Part shown: in pieces, positions 47,501-56,323 of the stretch
Layout: each line of letters begins with the position of its first letter
Position numbering within the stretch: position 1 is the stretch's first letter
Assembly: GCA_004802705.1 (NCBI GenBank)
Contig: SGPL01000184.1
Location: 1-56,323, forward strand
Direction of reading: 5' to 3'
Length of the DNA stretch: 56,323 nt
DNA from: Bondarzewia mesenterica
Taxonomy: Eukaryota; Basidiomycota; Agaricomycetes; Russulales; Bondarzewiaceae
Program-made: the position numbers and the translations under genes
The notes under the pieces: model-generated
Databases searched by the model: none
What the model saw: only the letters and a program-made list of their open reading frames with translations
What the model was told of the DNA's origin: nothing

Positions 47501-48742
47501 CGGTGAAGAAAGTATATGCTCTCAATCGAGGGGCTTCGATGGAGGACTTGAAGGAGCGCCAATTGGCGGCGTTGAAGACGTGGGGTCTAGGTCACGTCAT
47601 GGAATCGGAGAAGGTTACGCTCGTTGTGGCCGACTTGGCCAAGTCAGATTTCGGGATAAGAAACGGGTATGCCGAGGTTAGTGGTGTTAACCTTGACCGC
47701 TATTGTTTGGTTAAAAGTGATGTCGACAGATACGAGAATCCATCACGAGTGTAATTCATAATGGTACGCCCCCGTCGCAACATCTTCAGCTTGTGCTGAC
47801 AATTTATACATGTAGCATGGCGAGTAGACTTCAATCTGGCATTGTCTTCCTTCGAACCCTTGATTGCTGGCGTTCGCAATCTGGTTAATCTCTCTTTGAG
47901 CTGTTCCCGTCCTACTCCTCCCCCAATCCTTTTCACTAGCTCGGTCTCAGTCGTCATGAGTAAGTAATCTCTTCCTTCGCGTAGCTCCTATCTTTATAGC
48001 GTTCAATTATCAACTAGGTCAGACTTCATCTCCAGTCCCAGAGACTCCCATCGACGACGTTACATCCGCAATCGGAACTGGCTACGGTGAAAGTAAATGG
48101 GTGGCGGAGAATGTTTTGTTCCGCGCGGCTAAGGAGGCAGGTGTTCGGACCAATGTGGTGCGCATTGGACAGCTTTGTGGAGACAGCGTTTCAGGTGGTT
48201 GGAATGAAAAGGAGTGGGTCCCGGTTTTGCTACGTGGATCGCAGGTTCTGGGCGCTTTTCCGCAAAGGCGCGAGGTGAGTCACTCACTAGTCTTTGACCG
48301 CAAGTCTGTCCAATTGACTTCTGATGACAGGCGGTATCTTGGATACCTGTAGACATTGCGGCTTCCGCCTTGCTGGATATGCTCGGCTCAAACGAGCCCG
48401 TGCTACATCTTGTTCACCCTCATTCAGTAGACTGGAGCGTTATCAGCGACACCGCGTCGCAGCTGCTCGGAGTGCCGAGTATCCCTTACACCGAATGGGC
48501 CGCTAAGCTGCAGGAAGTAGCAAAGACGTCCGCCGTCGATCGCGACATATTAAAAAAAGAATCCTGCTCTCTCTCTGCTCGATTTCTTCACCAGAGATCT
48601 GAGCGAAGACGGGATGGTCATGTTGTGCACGAATCGGGCTGTGAGTGTGTCCCACACTTTGAAAGGGGCGAAGCGGCTGAGCAAGGAGGATGTGGAAAAG
48701 TGGGTGAGGTATTGGAGAGGGATTGGGTTTCTGGCAGCTTGA
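44519..48742 (+). CDS. NRPS-like adenylate-forming reductase (A-T-R), copy 2
   Basis: Paralogue of the gene at 23038-27646 with the same A-T-R layout. The exons are 44519-44846, 44917-45249, 45308-45376, 45436-45495, 45555-45586, 45640-45771, 45826-45962, 46017-46161, 46220-46381, 46441-46459, 46513-46663, 46717-46774, 46838-47097, 47154-47676, 47730-47763, 47816-47959, 48018-48274 and 48331-48742, about 1084 residues. Landmarks: MLHSSGSTSFPKPIRI, GEVDLCGTVLGIHPVPLF, DDQLMLSTGEK, carrier FQEGCDSLQATW, reductase TGSTGRLGCHILAQLV and GYGESKWVAEN. Most exon lengths equal those of copy 1 (328, 69, 60, 32, 132, 145, 162, 19, 151, 58, 260 nt), proving recent common origin; copy 2 lacks copy 1's seventh intron. 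Exon 6 ends at a GC donor (45772) where copy 1 has gtacgt. The A7 run at 48552-48558 is one base too long. Substrate unknown. Confidence 0.9.
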
Positions 48743-49072
48743 AGATACCAGTATATCAAATGCTGTATGAATGTTGGAATCTGATGAGGTCACTATACTA
48801 TTATTTTCACCGTCTCTGATTTCTCAAAATCATTCCTATCAACACAAGCAGCGACATCCCGAGCACGTACTTAAGTTAGAAATTGATGTACTTTAGAAAA
48901 CGGAGGAAGGCGGATACGGAAATTGGCGGGTGTGGTAACTGCTCACACGTGATTGGGTGCTCGCTTGCCCCCGGTCGGTCTTCGACGACCTCTTGTCAGT
49001 GTTACAGAACTTGCTGCTCTTCAACACTCTCCGCAGTCGCCAACGACAATCACAATTTTTTTGGCATCAAAG
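48743..49072. other. Intergenic, SDH4 promoter
   Basis: 330 bp between the second reductase stop and the SDH4 ATG. The part before SDH4 is pyrimidine-rich with CACGTG at 48946-48951. Nothing else identified. Confidence 0.45.
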
Positions 49073-49826
49073 ATGGCGTCGACAGCACTGCTCCGTTCGT
49101 CTCTGACCAAAAGCATCACCCCTAACGTCGCGCGCCGCTCTCTCGTCCCATTTGGTGCGTACAGCTCGCCCGTACTTTGTGTTCAAACATCCTGACCTAA
49201 CGAATGCTTTAAATACACAGCCCGATCAAATGCTAAGTTTGCGTATGTTCCTGGCGGTCGTAAGCCTCATTTTATGCGTGGAGAGTAGAACGCGAGATTA
49301 AGCTTATGCCGCACAGCTATCCTCAGGGGTGGAGTGAACGACCCCACTACCTTCCCTCCCCCTTCCAAGACACACGGCTCATATCACTGGGCATTTGAGC
49401 GTCTTCTCTCCGCCGGCCTTGTTCCTCTTACTGCAGCCGCCTTCGTCACCAGCGGTAGCACTGCACCCTTGCTTGACGGTCTGCTTGGTGTCAGTCTCGT
49501 GATGCATTCTCACATCGGCGTACGTCCTCCAGTCCACCATTACTAGGTATTCCGCTTGACTAACGAACTAACGGTTGTGCGTTGCTGTGATATGGAATAA
49601 CAGTTCGATGCCATCCTCGTCGACTACCTCCACCCTCGCAAGTTCCCCGTTCTCGGCCCCATCTTCAAGTGGACTCTCAGGGCTGTGACTGTTGGCGTCC
49701 TCGCCGGTGTCTACCAATTCAACACACAGGATGTTGGTACGTATATTGTTTTCTGAACGACTGCCGAGCACTTCTCACCTTTTCACAGGTCTCACAGAGC
49801 TGATTAGGAGAGTCTGGACCGCATAG
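49073..49826 (+). CDS. SDH4: Succinate dehydrogenase membrane anchor subunit (complex II small subunit)
   Basis: Inner-mitochondrial-membrane subunit that anchors succinate dehydrogenase and helps form the ubiquinone and haem b site. Five exons (49073-49154, 49221-49242, 49303-49519, 49604-49736, 49789-49826) give 163 residues. The N-terminus MASTALLRSSLTKSITPNVA is a basic, Ser/Thr-rich mitochondrial targeting sequence. Then come SYHWAFERLLSAGLVPLTAA (helix 1), a second helix ending HSHIGFDAILVDYLHPRKFP with the haem-ligand His and conserved Asp-Tyr, and a third helix VTVGVLAGVYQFN. The acceptor for exon 3 (aag at 49302) was chosen because it alone keeps the frame; a nearer cacag acceptor at 49316 would shift it. 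The end DVGLTELIRRVW is typical. Confidence 0.92.
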
Positions 49827-50235
49827 AGCCGCGTTCCTCGCTCACCTGAGAGGAGTATTAGGGGGAGCACCCCACTGGATTTTGTAGTACCTGACATCTC
49901 TTGAAATCAGATTCGCTCCATTGTCCTTGAGTTCTTTTGATGTGCTGTTTCTGTTTAAGGCTACGTGAGTTGCATCCTGGGTTCGATGTCCAGAGTAAGC
50001 CAATCTCCCGGCAGGCAATTGCAACGGCTCACAAAGAAGCCCTGGTGGTCGTGGATCTATATCTCGAGACGCAAGGAATAAATGCAGATGGACGTCTCGA
50101 GCGTATAACACTCGGGGAGGCGGGAAGTGTCTAATCATATGTACAATACTTCCAGACATATGCAACAGCATACAATCATCGGCAGCCAATATACGCCCGG
50201 CGCAGAGTGGTACGAATACCAAGTGATGATCCAGC
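49827..50235. other. Convergent 3' ends, no gene
   Basis: About 410 bp between the SDH4 stop and the stop of the minus-strand monooxygenase. Short frames only, no features. Confidence 0.5.
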
Positions 50236-52201
50236 TCACGACGCATTGACCCTGACCTCGAGAGGTTCAAACCTGTTGACCTGCCCGGCCCCTCCATATG
50301 AATCGTCCAACCCTAATGCTCCATCATTCATGGACGAAGCTCTCTCTCTCAGTAACCCCCATTTGACCCACCAATCCTCCGCATCCTCTCTAGCATCATA
50401 ACCCCAAATCTCACAGATCTCACCCCACTGCCTCTCCAACTCCCCATCATCCTCCCCATCAGAACTCCCGCCGGAACCACGCTCCGTCGCCAACCGCGCA
50501 GTGCGCATCGCTGCATCTCGCTCCTCCTTGCCCTCGCCCGCCCTCAAGCCGAGGTACATATGATTGTCCATCTCAACTTGGTGAAGCCGAGCGGACCGAG
50601 GCGAGCGGAGATCATGGTAGGCGTAGAGGAGGGAGGGAAGCTGTGAGCGAGTGCGGAGGTGAGATAGTAGAGTGCTGAGAACAAACGCGGCTTCCAGACA
50701 GTCCGAGCTCGCGTGCATTGCGCAAGGCTTGAATGCGGAAGGGACGCGACGCGAAGTTAAGATTCTTGCTACGCGAGAAGATGGGCGAATATTATACGTA
50801 CTACGATTGGACGGGCAGCTTCACCGATCAGAATGATGCTTTCTGATGAGTCGACCCAATCCTCAGCCGGGGATCTTTCAATCCATCGCATGCGAGTGAG
50901 ACTCTTCGTCTTTTTAAGGAATGATACCAAGCTGAATAATTTGTGAGAAGCCCTGTACATGGCTACGAAGATCAGAATCAAATGCTCATACCGCGGGTCG
51001 AGTCGATCGTACTTAATAGCCGTCGGGGGAACGAGCTCATAATCCGGCGAGTCTTCTGGCAATTCTTCTGGCCAGTAGATATGAACAGCGAATCCTTCGT
51101 CTCTCCCCTAGTTAGCAATATCGTCAGCCGGCCTGTCAATGGGGTAAGTTATGGCGACTTACGATAGGGAATGCTAAGTGCATTAGGTAAACCAAAAAAA
51201 AAAAGGCAAACTACTCAGCGAACGCTTGAATCTAGTATCTGGTGAGTCCTCACCAACCGCCATACGACCATCGCCCATCCACACTGGGAAATGAACCCGT
51301 GCAAGATCCCTCAGATGCTCATCATTCATCACGACGTCCATATCAACGACGCCGGTGTACACACTTAGTCCGGTCGGTGTCTCCTCCACCTCTCCAGCAT
51401 CCTCGTCAACAACCGATCGAACCAGACTCCGCGGCCCGTCAGCTCCGATGATGAGGTCTACCTGAATGACTTCATGGGTCGAGAGTGTTATCGACGGCTT
51501 GACTAGCGCTGGATTTGGAGACAAGGGAGAGAGGGGGGGCTGTGCCGTTAAAGGGGGAGGGGACAAAGGCGCCGGTGCCGGTGATACACCAGTGACGAGG
51601 GCATTGAATGTGAAGCGGGCGCCCGCTGTGGTCGCATGATTGTACAGCATCTGGATGAGATCTTCATGCTGGCATGATGGCAATGTAAGTGACAACTCAA
51701 AGGAACAAACGAATGAAGCAAATATACCCGCATGCACCTGAACTCACCGCCGCTATCCTTGAACATCTCCTGTGCCCATTCTGTATGGCCGATGATCTCT
51801 CCCGTAGCCACTACACATTCACCAAAAACCCGGATCAGTTCTACACACAATTTTACTTCGCTATCACAGAAGTCACTGACTGTCGGGGAATGTATTCGAC
51901 TTCACTTTTGAGCTCTGTCGAAGAAGTTCTTCGTGGAGACCCCAGTAGTCCAATATTTTTGTGGCATTAGGAGGGACGCGGAGACCACCAGCAGCCTTCG
52001 GAAGACCGGCAGATCTCTCAAATATGCGCACACGATGTCCAGACACAGCCAGCGCGTATGCTGACGCCAGGCCAGCCAAACCTACGAAAGACGATTCGAT
52101 GCAGTTAGGGCTTGATTACAAGAATATTATCGAGGAGACTCACCAGCGCCCACAATAGCGATATCTAACTGGTAAACAGCCTGCCTTTGCGTGGGTACCA
52201 T
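50236..52201 (-). CDS. FAD-dependent monooxygenase, salicylate-hydroxylase-like, copy 2
   Basis: Second class A flavoprotein monooxygenase, only distantly like copy 1. The minus-strand exons are 52201-52144, 52081-51881, 51840-51728, 51668-51254, 51173-51163, 51107-50802 and 50727-50236, about 531 residues. The FAD loop IAIVGAGLAGLASAYALAVS is split by the first intron. GGLRVPPNATKILDYWGL, HEDLIQMLY and VDLIIGADGPRSLVRSVV follow; the second FAD motif reads ILIGEAARPIVPCAMHAS, with Glu and Arg where GDAAHP is commonest. Exon 5 is 11 nt long. A proline-rich insert lies near residue 160. Within exon 6, a 39-nt segment could be a further tiny intron; both versions stay in frame. The C-terminus after QLPSLLYAYHDLR is acidic and not conserved. 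Confidence 0.83.
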
Positions 52202-54679
52202 AGTACTATGTATTCTTGAGCGTTCTTTCGTGAGAAGTAGGGATACAAGGAATCGAAAGGATAAGGGGTGTGGAGGACGGCAAGAATAGGATGAGCGGCA
52301 GGCGGGAAACTAGCTTTGAGGAGGAAGGATTCTGGTGGAATGGACGTGTGTGAGTGATTATTGTCATCTTAAGGCCGCCCCCGGACCCTCTATCAGAGTT
52401 CTCGAAGAGTCAAAGCGCCTGAGTTCCGTCACGCTTACGACGGGTTGAGGCTACAACTAGTGATGGCCGTCACCCACCGGACAAGGTAGAAATGGATGCA
52501 GCACGAAATAATTTGCCTACTGTTATCGGCCACGGACTCATCCTATGCATGGCTGGAGAGCGTAAAAAAAAAGAATGCGAATAGCAGAATTTCAGATCAT
52601 GTTTTTCCAGGAGAGCGACTCACTCTAATTCTGGTTTTAGGGAAACCATTTAATTTTGGCCGGGCGGAAAACCGGAAAAATGATACTCGTAGTTAATGTT
52701 GACCTCATGCAGTGCCTTTACCCCATTGATTCACTCGGGAGGCCAAGCGCCGCAGGTGAATACAATCCTTTGAGTATGTAAAAGATCACCTAGTATCCAT
52801 GACTCATGGCAATTAATATTGACCCCGCACATCATCGGCGCTGGCCGAATGTATCATGCAACGTTGATGAGAAAGACTGCAGGAGCTGACTCGGTGAATA
52901 GGTTGTAAGTAATAAATGGGGTTGCTGTTGCAGAGCAATGGCCTGAAGAGTCGGTATTCCGACGAGTTCCGACGAGCGCGACTGTTGCATGATGGTGCAA
53001 CTGAGTCGGGGATCAATCGATCACGGCATACGCCGGATGGGCTCCGCGACTCGGAACTATTCCTCCAGTAGTCGACTATTGTATTCATTTCTGTCACTGG
53101 CCACCCGACCTGATCGATGATCCATGTGCACGCTTAGCCTTCCATCTCCTATCCATATGCAGACTGGAATGCCCCAAAGTACCCGCGCGCCGACAGCTGA
53201 ACAGATTCGGGTTTCACTCCAATCAGATCAACGGTCAAGCTAAGCTCGAGGCGCATAGTTGCTTGTACTTTCCTCAGGCAGGATTATGAAGGGATACGAC
53301 CAGAGACACTTGGCCTTCTTAGTCCTTTCTATGCTCTAAGCTTCCGACTTGTCGTCAGTTGACAGGACTGAAGTACCTCGCTGAAGTTCGATGATACAAA
53401 GATCGCATCACATCTATACAAGCTGGCGTGAAGCTCAACGCTATATAGATCAGCAAGGAGGATGAGAATTCAAAAACTCAATGTCCCCTGCGTTCTCTCA
53501 GTCAGCATATCCAGAAATATCCCCGGGGCCCCTGAGCTCTAGCCTGCTGGCATGAACCACGGCATTAGCAGACGCGCTGTCTGCATCATTCACCACCTTG
53601 GCTGCGCATGTGAGTCTGATGGTGTCTGGGATCAAGCAAGTGCAACTGACCCTTCTCAGAAAACATGGTCGCAGCAGATGTGTTATTCAATATTCACCCA
53701 CGATATCTCGACTGAGCATCAATTTGGATAAGTGTTCCACTTCGCTGACAAAGTGATGGAGGCCCGGCAGCGCTTGAAGCGCTTTGAAGCGGCCGTTGTC
53801 ACAGTAATTTGATGATAGCTCCGCAATCCTGATGCGCATCTGCAACTAGTCTTGCTTCTTTCTTGCCGGCTTGCGGCCGAACTACTACTTACTTATCATT
53901 GTGCCACTGAGATCATCCCCAATTACGGCCTGGTCTTGGTCCAGTAACTTATGATTTTTCAGCGGACGTGAATAAGTATGTTGTTTTTCTTTGCCAGCCG
54001 GTGCAGGCGCTGCGAGACCACTCCTCCGTCTGGTGGCTTGCTCTGACATTGGAAGAAGAGTCGTGGCGTGTGGATGTGATATACATACGTTAATGGTCGA
54101 CGGCGGAGTCAGCATAACTCACAACGGCAGTAAATTACTGTCTATCGTTTTGTTGAGTCGAGCTTGCCATCGGTACATTCCATACCACTTCGGTGGGGAT
54201 ACTACTAGGTTCGTGAACGGTTGCTTCTACTGACATATCTTTTCTAAGTATTTATATATCCACCCAGATTCAATCGTTGCACGGTTCAATCGCATATGAT
54301 TCGATCACCTGTCAGCATCGGGCAATATCTCTAGATTCTCGTGCTCATAGGCTTTGATTGTACATCTTGTGCCAGCGGGCATGGCGCTCGAGCTCACTTG
54401 TATCGTTCCTCCTTTGTTATTGGATGCAGTGGGTGCGTCCCAAATATGTACATTGAGCATATCTTCCGTCATCTCATGATTTTTTTGGCTTACTACTGAC
54501 AGTAGGCTCACTGCTGAACTTCAAAAAGACCGACAAACGAACTCGACCTCTTTCTCACGCTGTGACCAGCCAATAGCTTGACCGCGTTGATTGGAGCCAA
54601 ACAAATACTCATACTTGAAAGCTGGTTCATCACTCTTTCATTCAGGGACTCGATAACGACATGCGGGGATCAATATGAA
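52202..54679. other. Gene-poor 2.5 kb, no gene recognised
   Basis: Upstream of the second monooxygenase, with AT-rich stretches and short overlapping frames only. The first few hundred bases should contain the monooxygenase promoter. The target-site copy of the foldback element (tatgaa, 54674-54679) closes the stretch. Confidence 0.45.
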
Positions 54680-54929
54680 TACGGTTGACGAGACGACCGA
54701 GGTTCGTTTTCCCGCGCGTCGTGCCAGTGGCACTTCAGCCCTAACATAGGGTTACATCCACTTATGACAAATGTCAATTATTTATTAGCCAATTCACACA
54801 ATTTATATGTCATTGATGAGCTTCAGAGGAGAAGAGCTCATCTGAAGCACTCAAATATTATTTTGGTGAGGAGATTAGCCGTGGGAACACTGCTTTTTGA
54901 AGATCTAAATTTACAGTTTCCTTTTTTGG
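54680..54929 (+). repeat. Left terminal inverted repeat arm
   Basis: Outer 100 bp includes GGTTCGTTTTCCCGCGCGTC and CAGCCCTAACATAGGGTTAC; inner part includes GATGAGCTTCAGAGGAGAAG. Similarity to the right arm fades after GTTTCCTTTTTTGG near 54929. Confidence 0.85.
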
Positions 54930-55323
54930 ATAAATATTTTAGTCATTTCTCCCATTTTCCAAATTAACTATTAATTGTTTAAATAATTTATAATTACATA
55001 TAAGTGCGAACACATGTAATTCACTACTATTTTGATGAGTTGTACTACATACAAAATTCAGGAAAATACGAAATTTGTTAGTCAGCTCAATTGCCTTATT
55101 CAGTCTTAGCCAAAAAAATTCTGAGTTAGACCAGGGAAGATATCATAACTATTGCCAGTATGGCTAATCAAGCAACTAAATTTCCAATATCTTTTTGAAA
55201 AAATCAGTAAGTAGAGCTATATTTGCAAAGGGAGTTTCGAAAATATTATGTAATACCATTAAGTCATAATTAAGGAAATACGCAGCCACAGCTGTTCGGC
55301 AAATCCCCGGAGCCTCGCTAACC

Positions 55324-55574
55324 TTCCAAAAGAGGAAAGTATGACTTAGACCTTCGCAAAACATTGTTCCCACGGCTAATCTCCTCACTAAAACAATTTC
55401 TGAGTGCTTCAGATGAGCTCTTCTCCTCTGAAGCTCATCAATGACATATAAATTGTGTGAATTGGGTAAGGAATAATTGAGATGTGTCATAAGTGGAGGT
55501 AACCCTATGTTAGGGCTGAGGTGCCACCGGCGCGACGCGCGGGAAAACGAACCTCGGTCGTCTCGTCAACCGTA
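55324..55574 (-). repeat. Right terminal inverted repeat arm
   Basis: Reverse complement of the left arm with scattered substitutions, for example TCGCGCCGGTGGCACCTCAG in place of TCGTGCCAGTGGCACTTCAG. Inner limit near CCAAAAGAGGAAAG at 55326. Confidence 0.85.
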
Positions 55575-56323
55575 TATGAAGTGGAATACTCTCATTGTCC
55601 GCCACGATGCGCGACGATCCATGGCGGTGAACTTCCGGTGTTGAAAGGTGTTCGATGCACAACGGCAAGAGGACCAAGACTGCTGCTCGCACTGGCGCGG
55701 TGAGTGGATTGGCATGATCTATGATCGTCCTTCATGGTCAAATCTGTTTGTCCGCCCAGATCCGCCCTTGCAATTGATCTGGCTAAGGACATAGTTTGGT
55801 GGGCTTTCAGCCGAAAGACGAGCTTCTGCAGCTCAACATGCATAGATTCTCTACCTGCCCATTTCATGCTTGAGCACTTGAGCGTTGGAACCATGTATGT
55901 ACATGAAGAAACTGCCCATATCCAGGGGCCTACTCGGACGTGCGTACTTATTCATTCAATATCGGTCACATTATGTGACTTATGTGGATGTGTTTTCGAG
56001 CTTCGCATATTTTTGTCAATATCCAGGGTTTGAGCGCTGTGATTGAGGACCCAAATTTCTGCAAGATATCCAAGCAGCCAAATTTTCTTCCCGAGTCACA
56101 ATATTTGGCGAGTATTTGGTGGATATGTGATGCCCAAATGTATGTCTATGTCTGCCGTGATACTTACGGGTGATACAGTGATATTCCTGTTCCTAAGAAA
56201 CACGTTTGAATTGTCAAGATCCGATCTACAAATTAAGACTCGAAATGGAGCTGCAGGGCCCAAAGCTGGCAGGAGCGTCAGTGCGGCTGTGAAAAGGGCT
56301 GCGCGTTCCCACGGGTGGGAGCG
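55575..56323. other. Intergenic to window end, no gene recognised
   Basis: Short frames on both strands without recognisable domains. Any gene here would extend beyond the window. Confidence 0.4.

Larger units (their letters stand above)
54680..55574. mobile_element. Foldback/MITE-like element with long terminal inverted repeats
   Basis: Starts TACGGTTGACGAGACGACCG and ends with the reverse complement of the same sequence. Arms of about 250 bp (54680-54929 and 55324-55574) match at roughly 85-90 percent by eye, flanking about 394 bp of AT-rich sequence without a transposase. The hexamer tatgaa is found immediately outside both ends (54674-54679 and 55575-55580), the expected target-site duplication. 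This makes it a non-autonomous DNA transposon whose superfamily I cannot assign; a 6-bp duplication is uncommon. The open frames that mirror each other in the arms are by-products of the inverted repeat. Confidence 0.85.

Noticed and set aside
54764..55490. Two similar small proteins on opposite strands (NSHNLYVIDELQRRRAHLKH)
   Set aside because: They are the two arms of the inverted repeat read in mirror image, not genes.

Overview
This 56.3 kb window looks like nuclear DNA of a filamentous basidiomycete, most likely an Agaricomycete. Almost every gene is cut by many 40-150 nt GT-AG introns, some exons are only 3-14 nt long, and several families are typical of mushroom-forming fungi: a DUF6534 membrane protein, an F-box protein with the VCWLDYRDL signature, a fungal DUF262 protein and NRPS-like adenylate-forming reductases. 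Single N bases cluster at 17.5-20.2, 28.1-30.1 and 32.9-34.5 kb. Four genes need one base removed from a homopolymer to stay in frame, so the sequence appears to be draft quality. All gene models below were spliced by eye from reading frames, splice sites and family knowledge; no similarity search was run.

Layout. The first 23 kb is mostly housekeeping and regulatory: KSH1 (Golgi secretory membrane protein, minus), a long gene-poor stretch, the condensin ATPase gene SMC2 (15 exons, minus), a divergent DUF262/ParB-like gene with a long disordered RG-rich tail, a secreted six-hairpin glycosidase, an F-box protein, an unrecognised 299-residue protein whose promoter carries a palindrome with two MluI cell-cycle boxes, and a 13-exon DUF6534 membrane protein.

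From 23 to 52 kb the character is metabolic. Two paralogous adenylation-thiolation-reductase proteins point outward at 23.0-27.6 kb (minus) and 44.5-48.7 kb (plus). Between them lie a large biotin-dependent urea-carboxylase-like enzyme (biotin carboxylase, PxpC/KipA, PxpB/KipI, biotin carrier), a divergent PxpA (LamB/YcsF) gene, an FAD monooxygenase and a Ctr copper transporter. After the second reductase come SDH4 (mitochondrial complex II) and a second FAD monooxygenase. The carboxylase/PxpA pair holds the parts of a bacterial-type 5-oxoprolinase plus a biotin carboxylase module, arranged around one bidirectional promoter. I regard it as the most notable system here. The two reductases and two monooxygenases could form a small specialised-metabolite locus.

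The last 4 kb is gene-poor and contains a complete 895-bp inverted-repeat (foldback/MITE-like) element with about 250-bp arms and a 6-bp target-site duplication.
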